The translations under genes were made by a program, and so were the position numbers. A stretch of 64,000 nucleotides of DNA, taken from the NCBI GenBank assembly GCA_950295325.1, contig OX485809.1:16370001-16434000 (forward strand). Direction: 5' to 3'. Shown piece after piece: positions 31,976 to 44,321 of the stretch. The first letter of the stretch is position 1, and every line of letters begins with the position of its first letter. Origin of the DNA: Polytrichum commune (Eukaryota; Streptophyta; Polytrichopsida; Polytrichales; Polytrichaceae). The notes under the pieces are model-generated. The model saw only the letters and a list, made by a program, of their open reading frames with translations, did not search any database and was not told the origin of the DNA.

Positions 31976-34621
31976 AGTTTCGGCAGGCATGGCGAAGTCG
32001 CGGAAGAACATTGTTCTTGCGCTTTACTTGGTTTCCTCCAAAACTCCAATGACAATGGCCCCTGGACATCCCCCATGCCAAGAAATGTGCTAGGCTATTC
32101 GTGCATTGTGAAGCCTCCTCTAGTGACTCCAAAGCTTCGGACGCAGATTGCCAACATCGCCCTGAAGACGATATGCCCAAGAGGTTTGGTTGTAGCCACT
32201 TCCCTTGCCTCACAAGAAGATGTCAATGAGGTTGTCGAAGTCCAGGACTTGTCCACAACTAAGCCTGAGAAGAAAATCAAAGGTTGAAGGTGTGTCGTGA
32301 AAATGTCAAGATCCTTGAGCAATGGCCTACCCTTGGGCAGAAATGCTCCAAGGGGATCGTAGCATTGCAATTGACAAGGTAATTGTTTAATATGTACTAG
32401 TGTGTGAGGTTGCCCTATCACAAATCAACCCAAATCTGACACATTGGGAAAGCATGCAAGTAAGAGATTTGTAGGAAAAGAATGTAGTTAAATTTTGGTT
32501 ACAAACAAACCCATGGAAACACTCAGGGAAGAATTAAAAGGTGACTTTTGTATCCTTTAGGTGTTTCAACAATTTTCATTAGAATATACAGTAAATAGGC
32601 TTATTGTAGATTATTTAAGGCTCAAACTGATAGTTGAGACAATTATTTGGGAATAAGGGTTTAAAGTTTCCTAGCAATTGAAAGTGCATTCATGGCAGTC
32701 TCTCAATCTCCCACTATTTACCCAGGAAAAACTTTGGGAGTGAGTTCATTTGACTTGGACTTTGTGTGGTGCACAAGCATGGACACAACCAATGTCAATA
32801 GTCTTGCATGTAGTATCTCATTTGTGTCTCTTTACCAAAGCCAAGGCACTTTGGTGCGGTCAAAATCTCATGTTAATTAGCCTTTGTAGTGTAACTTGAA
32901 AATGCAGTGCAATCACCATTGCAAGATTTCCAATATTCCTTGATTAATTTTTAATTCAATTATGGAATAAGACAATTGTCTTCACCTCATCTCTTTTTGA
33001 AAGTGTTGAATGTCAACTACATAGGGCAGTAGGCCACACCATTGTTCCAATCAAGAGACCATAGACTTGATTCATTTATCTCTATTTCCCTCAGTTTTGA
33101 TTTTCTTAGTCCAATTGATTTTAGGTTATGTGCACTTCTCTGCATATTAGCCCGATTGGGTGATACATGTGCAAAGGCTATTGCCTAATAAGTATGTCTA
33201 TTCATCCCAATGGTTCATTTACAACATCTCGTTATCCTTGTAGTCACACTAAATCATGAATGATATTTTTAATCACATTCCAAACTCACCAGCTCCTTTG
33301 CTACTTTCATGGCTTTATTTAGTCATGCCAACTCCATGTGAGATCAAGTCATTTGAGAGGATTGTTCACCTACCCTAGGTTATCAACATGTTATTTTAAG
33401 GAAACCTTTGGATTACTCAACTGCCGTTGCTCAGACAATGGTCTTGACTAACACCATGGATGTTTGATCAAATAATCTTAAATTATAACAACACCCTTGA
33501 TAAATTACGAAATCCCTTTTCAAAATAGACTTAACTCTACTCTTCACAACAATCAAATGTTCACAATCCAATTCCAATTATCACTTCATATTCAAGTTTT
33601 TTAATCACATATTCATTTTCACAAACAGACTATGGTCTTCATGAATATAATCCTTTTTGGAGCCAATTGAGTAAGATCGCATTCATGGCCAACTCAATTT
33701 GAATGTTAAAATCATATGCAAGAGGAGCTAAGGACCGCATCCAATCATTCACAAGAATTGCTCATCGACACCACTATGGTCTTTTTTTCCAAGCTTCTAC
33801 ACTTTAGATGCAATAATTTGTGTCCATACTATTCCTATGTCAATCAACAACCATAGTTGCAAACAACATTCAAGTTACTTTGCTAACTGTCTATAAATTG
33901 CAAAGGTCCCACCATATAAATAATTGCCATAAGGCCGAGGAAACACTCCCTTTGTATAACTATTTTATAAAATTAACACATTCACTCTCGCCTTTCTCAA
34001 AAACTAATTGATGGCAAAGGTATATCATTCCACACCGTAGTTTCCATATGCTAAGGAAGTCTCTTTATCAGTTTAGAATCAACTAGACTATAGCCCAATT
34101 CACAAACTCAAAAAATCAAACATATAGAATGAGGTAAAAAACCAATCAAGGTATCACACCTTGAGGTTGGTTCCGAACAGACTCCAACTCTACTTACTCA
34201 CCAAACTAGAACAAAAGAGCTTGCAATTTAATACATCCACCTTGGATGCGTTCTAATTACTCAAGAAATTAGTTAATGATCGTGCAACTTATGAATCTTA
34301 TATACATTGCTAGAGACAAAAGTCTAATTGTACTTTACAAAAATAAGACTTTCACAATACCAAGAAGGTTTTCTCAAGTTTATGTATTGCTCAAAAAGGC
34401 TCACCAAGAAAGAGAGTCCAACTTCATAATTGATAATCTATATATCCTTTAATGATTACGTGTAGATTTCAATGTACACCTTTGCTCATATTAGACTATG
34501 ATCCTTCCAATCATTACCTCTTGATATCTCAATCGAGGTCTTAATCTCACTTAAATCATGCTTAAGCTAGAAAAACCAAAAAAGTAACACCACAAAGACC
34601 TACTTCATCTTGGGTTGAAGG

Positions 34622-35340
34622 TTGGAGATGCTTACATGTCAAAGAAGTGCAAGCATGTCAAGAATGTTGCCATCTTCAATGCCCAAAGCCTCCATTGCCC
34701 AACAATTCTTGAGCAGGTACACACTTTTTTTTTGGGGGGGGGGGGGGTCTAGCTACTGAAGTTGTTTGGTGCGATGATTTGAAATCTCATTGTTTCCGCT
34801 ATGTTGGTGTAGATTTAACAAGGCTTCAAGGTTGACCATGCAAGAAAGGTGAGCAAATTTGCTTGTCTATTCCACCTTCTTAGCCATGGGAAGCTCGTGG
34901 TTGAATATAAGACAATGCAAAGCCTCTTCAAATTTCTAAAGATGCCACACTTGAGTGTGAGGTATTGGTTAGATAATTGGAGATGGTTGATAGTGGAAAA
35001 CTTGCACAGGGTGATCATGCATGAAGCTCGTGAAGTGTTGGCAACTTCAATGTTTACTTAGTGACTTGTGATGAAGTGACAACTATGGACAACCAATATT
35101 GGATTAGCATACACACCTATGTTGTCACAAATTTTTATCGTGAGCCGATCATCATTTTGTTGGAGCTCCTCACGGAAGGCTCATCCACAGATAGGTTGGC
35201 CATTACCATTGTTGACTCACTACAAGTTATGGGAGATTGAGTGCTAACGACATGAAAAAAAATAAAAAATCCTCTCAGTTGGTGTAGATGCAACTGCCAT
35301 GTTTTAGGTTGCCTTCTCAAACTTGAACTTACACAACTGA
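34622..35340 (+). pseudogene. hAT-like transposase remnant
   Basis: In shifting frames the plus strand reads KFACLFHLLSHGKLVVEYKT, MQSLFKFLKMPHLSVRYWLD and HRVIMHEAREVLATS. These are followed by VTCDEVTTMDNQYWISIHTY, EPIIILLELLTEGSS and VGVDATAMF. This is the arrangement of hAT-type dimerisation/RNase-H proteins that are common in plants (CDEVTT.DN.SW.S.H.Y, then GADG..VFQG). A stop after ATSMFT, frameshifts and a poly-G run near 34735 make it non-functional. Family naming is from remembered motifs. Confidence 0.6.
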
Positions 35341-37923
35341 CTATGTGATCACCTTACATCATGTGTTGGGATCTATAGTGAGAAGTTCTACACTTTGAAG
35401 AATTTCCCTTTTGACCAAGTATATGAGGAGTGCCATGTAGATGGGAAGAATGAACAAAATTGCTAGGAGGTTCTTGCATATTGTGTTTTAAGCTCGCTAC
35501 TAATTTCCTGGTGATGTAATTAAAGGGCTCAAGCTCCACACAAATTTTGAACCTACACTCAAAGCTATACTCAACCCACAATACAAGCTACACACACTAC
35601 ACAATACAAACTGCACCAAATTCTACTTGAGACCATATTCTAGCTACCACCAAATTCACCATTGAAACCAAATGAACACTCAAACCCTTAATTACACTTT
35701 TGAGTTTCTACCTTCACTTGTTATGTAATTTTGTTAGTTAGTATTGGAGTATGTACCTTGGGGCTTGAATTTAGAGTGGAGATGCAAATTTGGATACACC
35801 ATGATAAGTGCCTTATATGAGGGAGCCAAATTTCCCCTTGTTGCCAAATATGTATGTATGTATGTATGTAAAAGCCAATGCACTAGTTGCAACATCCCCT
35901 GATTATATTCTCAAGGCCCACAGGAATGAACACACAATGCTTAATAATGTTACGTTGCTATCAATTGGTTCATGGAAGGTGCTTATATTGGGTCCTATCT
36001 TTGTCACCTAACTCACCAAGGGGCTCATTAAGATTAGTTGCATGCATGTTGATTTTTGGCTCACACCAATTGCTCCAACAACCCTTTCCCCACCACCTCA
36101 CTTTCCTTTGCATGAGATTTGAATCCAATAACATGCTCCCATAAATGAAAAAGGAAGCTCCAAAAGCTTGTTAATGTTATGTAGGTTTGACGTGCACATA
36201 ATTCTGAAGAGGGTTACATCATATTGCACTACTAGGGCATGGTGCCCATGACCATGGACAGTATGGCCATGAACTTAGCATGTGTCGCTATGTCAATTGA
36301 GTATGTGTTACTATGCATGTGACGTGTGTGGCCATGGACAAGGCTTCTATTGAGGGTGTTACCAAGGACATGGTGGATGTCGACCTTGCTATGTCAATCT
36401 AGAGCATGGTGAACCTAGCCATCCTTTTTGTAATTCATAGGTGCCACATTCTCCAACAAAATAATGCATAATTGGAAGGTGTACATGTGAACCTTCCGCT
36501 TATGAAACCAATAAGACAAAACGGAAATGAAGGATAATCTAACCATAATTACTACTCATGGACAATTTTTTTAAAAAATTTCTTTTGCCATAGATTTATG
36601 ACATCAATTTCTGTTACTAATTCTTATTGTACACAGTTGAATAGGTAGCACCCTTAGATCCAATGTGCTTGGTGGGGATTGGTGGTGCCAACTACGAATA
36701 ACATAAAGACTTTGATGGTAAGACTATTTTGTGTACCATGGGCACTTTTATCTCGGCAACTACTTCTCTTACAAAATTAAACATGCAATTAGTGCTAGAT
36801 TCATGATCAACAAATCAAAATCAAGGTTGTAGACATTTTCCTCTCAATTTTTGTCTTTCGTATAATTATTTAAAAAAATTATCAAAGTGTAGAAACATTT
36901 CTTATTAAATGTTCATGTATGTGCCCCCAATTGTGTTGACAATTGACACTACTTAACATATTTTGAGTACATAGTCCAAATCTTTTACACACATGTCATT
37001 ATGGTGTCCGTGGAAAGTAAGGAACAGGAAGGAAGAAAGAAAGAACAAGTATAAAGCTTTTTCCTACCATGTAAACATGGGAGCTACAAGTTGGGACACT
37101 GTAGGTTGGCATGAGACATTAATTCATATGCATGGGTCCAAGTTGGTATACCACATTAAGATTGAATTATGTTCTTAGAATATCAACACCAATATTTATC
37201 AATTATTATCACAAGTCAATCTATGTGATCCCTTCAAGAGACTGCTTATTCTTCACTTGACCTCTTATAACTTTGGCACCTCAGCTCCAATTATGGAATG
37301 CTTATGAAATCGCAATCTTTGTGACAATTCGTAGCAATTGCTAATTGATGAGATGAGGCCTAATTCGGTTACTTCTCTTAATCAGACACCTACATTTGAG
37401 TTGTATATGGTAAGATGTGGCCCCAACAACGGATACAAAAAAGACATGTGTTTAAAAGAGATTAGACTACATGCTCAAAATATGTCTAAGCTCAATATTC
37501 AACATAATTAGGGAGGACCCATGTGACCACGTAATGAGCACGGAAGTCTTCACTTTGATAATGATCAAGATATTCATACGAGCTCTGAAAATCATGAGGA
37601 AATAAGCTATGGCCTTAATGTGGATTTCCTAACCATCTCGTGCTAATTGTGCGTTTCATATCCTAGCAGAAGTGGGCTAGTTCGGACAAAAGTAACTATT
37701 TGAGACCCATGTACCTTATCATCATGAATGTGGTGTGTAAAATTGCTAATGCAGATGGAGTCCAGATAGGTCGGTGACCAAAATCTCTTCATTGTCAAAA
37801 TCTTTTCAACCTGCGAGGTGCTTGTTCTGTGAGAGAATGAGAGAATGAGATGATTCAAGCTCGAAGCATGAGAGTCTGAGGTGATTTAGCAACGAGAGCA
37901 CAACAAATTGGTACAATTAAGGT
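35341..37923. other. Gene-free spacer before GCP1
   Basis: No gene is supported. It contains a TATG microsatellite at about 35850-35870, a low-complexity ATGGCCATG-rich tract near 36230-36400, and a reversed R1 repeat copy with extension at 37370-37730. Confidence 0.5.
37370..37730 (-). repeat. Dispersed repeat family R1, reversed copy with extension
   Basis: Read on the plus strand, it shows GGCCTAATTCGGTTACTTCT, CACCTACATTTGAGTTG, then TTTGATAATGATCAAGATAT, CGAGCTCTGAAAATCATGAG, AACCATCTCGTGCTAATTG and GAAGTGGGCTAG. The same order is seen at 50380-50640 and 51650-51990 inside the PAN-cyclophilin gene. Confidence 0.6.
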
Positions 37924-40900
37924 ATGGCCATGGTCACCGTGGCTGTGGCTATGGTTCGGCCCTTTGGGATTGGCAGACTACTCTTGCAATCTGCGTGGAC
38001 TTCGTGGCCCAGGGGAATCACCACGGACGTTAGGTTGATGTCCTCACGGAGGTGTGATGTGAATTCTGTGAATTCCAGTCGGAATGGCGTGGGAGGTGGA
38101 TTTAATTATGCAAGGAGGGTGAAGCTGAGGGGGTGTTTAGGGTTTGAGGTTCGAGCCTGTGGTTTAAGCAGTGGTGGTGGTGAAAAGGGTGGAAAGATGA
38201 AGGGGGACCTCATCTTGGGCATTGAGACTAGCTGTGATGACACCGGTGCGGCAGTGGTGATGCATTTCTTCCCTTCACCACATTTCCAATTTGGTTGCAT
38301 TTGCTTATGGATTTTGACATTACAATGAATTATTCAGGAAGTTTATGGACATTGTTCATCTCTGGCATTCGACTGATACCTAATTTGGACAAGATAAGAG
38401 AATTCGCAGTATTTATGCACAAAATTTGAGTGGTTGTGGTGAGTAATTTGACGGTGATTCTTCTAGTCGCAGAAAAGGGTTAAGGGTTTTTAGGGTTTAA
38501 GGTTTAAGGCATCTCGAAATGGCGATTAATTTGGTGATGCATGCTTCACTTGACCTCAATTCGAATTTGATTGTATTTTCTTATGGATTTTTGAATATTC
38601 AGGAGTATTTTGACATTGTTCGGCGCCTGGCATTCATCTAACACCTAATTTGGAGAAGATGGGAATCTCGCAATATCTACGCATAAAATTTGAATGGTTG
38701 TTGTGGATAATCCTTTATGGTGAATCTTCTAGTCTCAGATGAGGGTTCATGGTTTAAGATGTCTCGAAATTGCAAATATTTTGGTCATGCATGCTTCACT
38801 TCACCGCATTTCGAATTTTGATGCATTCCTTATGGATTCAGAAATTATTTGGGCAAGGTTTAGCCCTGGCATTCAACTCACACCTAATTTGGTCAAGATG
38901 GAGAAATGCGCACTATCTATGCTCAAAATTTGAATGGTCGTGGTGGATAATACTTCATGTCTTGAATGGTGAATCTTCTAGTCTCAGAATAGGGTTCAAG
39001 GTTGAAGGCATTTCAAAACTGCGAACATTATGGGACGATTTGTCATCTGAAAGAGTAAGGGGGGGGGGGGTATCATCTTGGGCATTGAGACTAGCTGCAA
39101 TAACACAGGTGCGGCCATGGGGATGCATGCACCACTAGACCACATTTTCCGAATTTGGTTCCATTCCATCATAGATTTGGGAATTATTTGAACAATATTC
39201 AGCCTTGGCATTCTATTCATATCTAATTTGGACCCAGAGCTTGAATGGTTGTGGTGAATAATCCTTGATGCATCTGCTAGTCTCAGAATAGGGTTCAGTG
39301 TTTAAGGCATCTTGACATGGCAAATAGTCTGGGATATTTTGTGTCTGAAAATTGTGACATGTTCAACTTGATGAGAGTTGGGTTGAATGTGTACTTTTGC
39401 CTATGGTCTCTTTTTTACAACTTAGTTTGTTCCTTCATAGCGCGAAGCAGTTTGTGAAGAATGGCCCATTGAACTAAAACAGGTCCTTCTTCTGTTGCAG
39501 GTGAGCACAGATGGCGTAGTCCTGGGAGAAGCACTTGCATCTCAGGTACAATTGCATCCTGGTACTGCATGGCAGATTCTTCATGAATAAATGTAGCTGG
39601 TAGTGCTGGTCAAAAAATTGGTGCACTATGATATCCTCACTCCTCCTATACCCGCTTTTCGCAGAGCGTTTTCTGGAGTGCAGAAATTACATAAATGTTC
39701 GCATAGCCTTGCACTTTGTTTCTTAATGACAATACTAACTTCTTTGGTTGTTTAATGAGAGCGAAGGCAGACCTGCTTGTGCAATGGGGTGGCGTGGTGC
39801 CCAACCTAGCCCAGGAGGCACATGCGAAAGTTATTGACAGGGTGTGTACCTGCAACTCAAATTCTGATTACAATTTCTTTTGATGTGTGTGCTTTGGTTA
39901 GAGGACTTTCAAATTAGGATTCTGTGAAAGGAAAATTGGAAGGAGAGAAGAGATGATGTTGGTGCATTAACTGTTTTGTTGGTAGACATTGGTATCACCA
40001 CAGTGTACACTCCTAGTGTTTATTTTCATATTCTGGTTGTGTATGATTCCAAGATGGGCAGGTAGTAGCAGAAGCTTTGCAAAATGCGGGTGTCCAAGAG
40101 CAAGACCTTGCAGCTGTTGCGGTTACCATTGGTCCGGGATTGAGCATGTGCCTTCGAGGTGGTTAAGAAATGCCCATATGTTGTGTTTTTGCTGCATATT
40201 TGTCAGAAGCGACTGTTATTTTTGAATCACAGGTCAATGTATTGCTTGTTTTCTTTTTGTAGGGTATGTATTTCACAGTCTGGAGAGGCTTTTATATGTT
40301 TCTCTATCTCTTTAGACGGAAGATATGCTGGTCCGTCACATTGCTGTGCGTTTAGTTGGTCCATCAGGTTGCTGTTGGCTGTTGGTACCATCAGAAAGCC
40401 CTCAATGAGTAGGTGTGCGATCTCTTGTTGTTTTCCTAGGCTAGAGGGAATATACTTCTCCAGGTTGTTTTTGTGTCTGGAAATTAATGGAGAACAGATA
40501 CTTGGTCCTCTCGGGATGTGGGTATATCTATCCCACTTGGAGCCCTCATAGTGATTGAGAGGTAATTGTTTTTGATATGTTTTTATATCACAAAACTTCT
40601 CAGTTCATTTTATGTTGTCTCTTGTATTTGATTTAAGGCATCTCTTCCTGGGCCTAAGACAAACTTTTTCATGGACATAGTGGGTGTCACCAAGGCAAGA
40701 GCAATAGCACGAGTACATCGACTGCCACTAATTGGAGTTCATCACATGGAGGCCCATGCACTTGTAGCCAGGTATGCCAATTCTGTGATCCATATTTTGC
40801 TTAGGTGTATGAAATTATATGTCTAATTTTTGTTTCTTCACGAGACTGGTAAAAAAAGATCTGCGATCAGTTGGTATGTGCTGCAATGGACGTTAGATTC

Positions 40901-43900
40901 TTATTTTCTGCATTGTTTTAAATCTGTAAATCTTAAGTCTCTTGCTCAATCTGCAGAAAGCCTCAAATCTTGGACTCAGAATTTTAGCTTTAGTTTTGAT
41001 ATCACATTAGGTGTTTTGACTTTGAAACAAACACACTCGTGGCAGTTTATTTTCTAATGAGATCCTGCTGTGTACTTGTGTAGGCTGACAGAGAAAGGTG
41101 TTGAGTTCCCATTTGTGGTTCTCCTGGTTTCAGGTATCCATTGTACTTACCTGTCCTCTATTTTGAGGTGACTGCTATTGGAAGAGAAGGTTGAAATATA
41201 TTAGGCTTCAAACTGAAACTAAAAAATACATCAAGGAGGGTCCCCTTTTATAGTCTAGCCCTCGGAAGACTATGCACTTGATTATAACTCTAGTTTTGGG
41301 AAATCTTGAGTTGCAAATAGACTTGATTGTTTTCAGCAATGAATAACTGGACAATATAATTCTATATCTAGGGATATGCACTTTGTGATGCTGCGTGTGG
41401 AAATTTTACGGCAGGAGGACACAACTTGTTACTTTTGGCTCAGGATGTGGGTCAATACATACAGCTTGGCACAACTGTGGATGATGCCATTGGTGAGGTA
41501 AGAGGCAAATTTTCAAGCAGTTTTCTGGGGTTAATTCTGTACTCAAACACGGTCTGAAGATTTTGGGATAGAATAAGCTCTATATTTTGGAATTATAGGT
41601 ATACTTGATTCTCGTCTTCTCACGCAATGCTATTAGTGTGTCTTCACTGACACTAAACTGGCCTTGAATGGTGTAGGCTTATGATAAGACAGCGAGGCTT
41701 CTTGGACTTGACTTAAAACATGGTGGAGGTCCTGCTCTTGAGCAGCTTGCTGTAGAAGGAGACCCAAAGGCATTTAATTTCTCTGTGAGGGAGCACACAA
41801 GCCACTGGATTTATTTCTTTTTCTAATATAGCTCCATAGCTTGGCCACTGTATCTCTTTTGTATCTCTAAATGTTGGAAGATAGGTTTATGTAAGTGATC
41901 CAGAGAAGGTTTCTGACAATGAAAACCATGTTTTCTCTCATATTTCAGGACAAACTTCATCCTCACTTCCATCTTAGATTTATTCTATTTATTTTTTTAT
42001 TTCTTCTTTTTGAGACAGTTCTTGATCACATCTTCAAGACATTTGATTAGATCCATATTCCAGGGTCTCTCAATGTGCTCAAGTAGCTTTTCATCGGTTT
42101 ACCTTTACAGGTGCCAATGCGACGTCAAGAGAACTGCAACTTCTCTTATGCTGGCCTCAAGAATCAAGTTCGAATGGCAATCTTGTCGAAGGACATGTTC
42201 GTATGACAAATCCTTCCCTACTTGTGGAATTTTTTTTAATTAAAGTTCTAGACCACATGTAAATCTCTAAATGTGTTGAGCCTGTTTCGATAGTATCGTG
42301 CGTTGGTGGAAAATCAGAAAGTTCATAGACAATTATATACAGATGTATGACTTTTAGAGTTGTGTTTTTTCCAGCTTTGGTACGGTTTTTTTGAAAAGAA
42401 TTTGTCTAACATCTGAATATGGATCATCAGTAATGCAGATATACCCTTATCAGAGACGAGCAGTGTTGAGCGGAAACTCAGAGCAGATATTGCAGCATCT
42501 TTTCAGGCAATTTTCACTTTTGTACTGGCATTGAAGTTCGATTCATCACAAACATGGAAAAAAGCTGATAAATATTTTTCCAGCTTCTAGGTTCGATTAT
42601 TGATTTTCACTTGGAAATCTTGGCTGCAGAGGGTTGCGGTTCTTCACCTAGAGGATAGGTGCCGCAGGGCTCTGGACTTGGCACGTGATATTGATTCCTC
42701 AGTAAAGTGTCTGGTAAGCGATGCACTTGAAATTTCACACTTAAGCAATTTTCTGATTGAAATTTCTGGTTTTCCATATCCACATTCTGGGAAAAGCCTT
42801 TTTGATTTCATGTTGTCTTGCAAGATGACATGCTAAAGAGCTCATCAATGCAATTATCGTTCTAGGTATACTGTCAACTATTTTAGGTGAATTGGTCACC
42901 TTTAGATGGAAACTTGAGTGGATAACAAGGTCATTGATTGCTTTTGTCATATTGTTTGTTGAGAGTTTGCTGTGGCAAGAAATGGGCTCAATTTGTTGGG
43001 AACAGTGGATGGCTGCATCCACTTTTCGCAATCAAATGCGGATATGGTGATGGGTGGGAGCCATCTCAACACATAATATCCACTTTTCAAGAATAATAGA
43101 TGTTTTTGGATACGGATATGGCAACCAGTGGGCTTGCTCCTAAAACCTTACATTTAAATGCAGTGTTGTAGTCAACTTAAATTTTATGGCTACGTGGGTC
43201 ATTGTGTGAAGGTTGTCTCAGGTGGAGTGGCCTCAAATCAAGTGGTTCGGGGCAGGTTGAATTACCTAGCTCAAGGAGTTGGAATTCGGCTAGTGTGCCC
43301 CCCTCCTCGGTTATGCACAGACAATGGTATCTAATTTCTTGACTTTGCTAATTAATAAATCTTGAAAGTGGTTCTCATTTTGGTCGTTGGAGGTTTAGTT
43401 TACTTTCTTTGGCTCTATATTTGAGGGACAAGAAGGGATAACGTGCATTGATGACAACCACAACCACAATCACAATCATAACCACTCTACCTTGCCCACC
43501 TAAGATTACAAGGTGTAGTAGTTTGGAGTAGATGTGATGGTTGGTTTTTGCTTTCTTTGGTCCTATTTTGTTTGTAGTTACTATTATGCACCAGCAGAGA
43601 ACTTCAAGGCCAAAGCATGTGAGAGGAGGATTTGTAGGAGGCAATGAGTACTTTTAGACTAAGTTTTCACTAGAATCCATGGATTGGTTGTCCTCTTGGT
43701 CTTCCCTAATGGTCTGATTATCTTCATTTGTTTCCAGGAGTAATGGTGGCATGGGCAGGAGTGGAACACTACAACCGAGGCATGATGGATCCTTCTCCTC
43801 CAATTGACGAGCCTCTTGATGCATGGGTAAATAATGTTACTTTGTGCTCTCAAAATATTTATCTCCCTCTGAAAAGTCAGTAGTTGATCAACTCTAGAAG

Positions 43901-44321
43901 TTTGTGCATTATGAGTAAATAGTGCATTATATTCTGGACCTACTATTATTTCCATCTTGGAACTGTTAGGATATATAGTCTAAACACTAGATATTTCTTA
44001 GCGTATGAAGGGTTTTTTAGAGAAGAGTTGTAAACCGTCTATTTCAGTTAGCCAAAATAGAAATGCATATTCTCCCATTTGTACTTGATTTCAATGCTAA
44101 TTTTACATACAGGTCAATTGAATTAACGTATGTGTCATATCTTTCACTAGTTTTTTTCATCACCTGAACACATTTCCTTGGAACAGCTTGATTTGAGGCC
44201 ACGTTGGCAGCTAGGAGAGATTCATGAAGAAAGCATAACAGATGCACGATCTATGAAGAAGACTGGTACTCATCCCTCCCTCACTGCGCAAGTTCGAAGC
44301 TTTGCTGAGGGCAACTGCTAG
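37924..44321 (+). CDS. QRI7: Organellar tRNA N6-threonylcarbamoyladenosine transferase (GCP1/QRI7, OSGEPL type)
   Basis: Exons: 37924-38256, 39501-39545, 39767-39841, 40062-40158, 40681-40771, 41084-41133, 41415-41497, 41677-41784, 42111-42200, 42456-42506, 42630-42713, 43212-43326, 43738-43826 and 44187-44321. The product is about 481 aa; Arabidopsis QRI7 is close to 480. The Kae1/TsaD/Qri7 family transfers the threonylcarbamoyl group to A37 of ANN-decoding tRNAs; this form acts in mitochondria (or plastids). The first 95 residues, rich in R and S, look like a targeting peptide. The domain starts [16 protein letters not shown]. Seen motifs are [11 protein letters not shown] (metal ligands, about residues 205-209), [47 protein letters not shown] and [15 protein letters not shown]. 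The junction between exons 9 and 10 is ambiguous, and intron 10 begins GC. Intron 1 carries tandem repeats. Confidence 0.9.
38211..39345 (+). repeat. Tandem array in GCP1 intron 1 that contains a copy of the end of exon 1
   Basis: Four diverged units follow ATGCAT marks at 38260, 38537, 38787 and 39123. Each holds CACATTTC.AATTTG/TTCGAATTT, TTATGGATT, GGCATTC..CTCA.ACCTAATTTGG, AAAATTTGAATGGTTGTGGT and TCTTCTAGTCTCAGA.TAGGGTT. Before the last unit, 39072-39120 repeats the coding end of exon 1 (38211-38259), reading [15 protein letters not shown]. Confidence 0.75.

Larger units (their letters stand above)
27141..34621. other. Large gene-free spacer downstream of the PORR gene
   Basis: After the PORR 3' flank no gene is supported. 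Frames at 27903-28136, 28349-28537, 30299-30529 and 31883-32287 have no recognisable domain. Two low-complexity tracts stand out: a degenerate CCTGAACTTCA-type repeat at about 30955-31210 and a GCCCTTGTGAT-type repeat at 31870-31975. The rest is AT-rich. Confidence 0.5.

Noticed and set aside
31883-32287. 134-aa open frame
   Set aside because: The first third is a translated GCCCTTGTGAT tandem repeat; the rest matches nothing and has no splice context.
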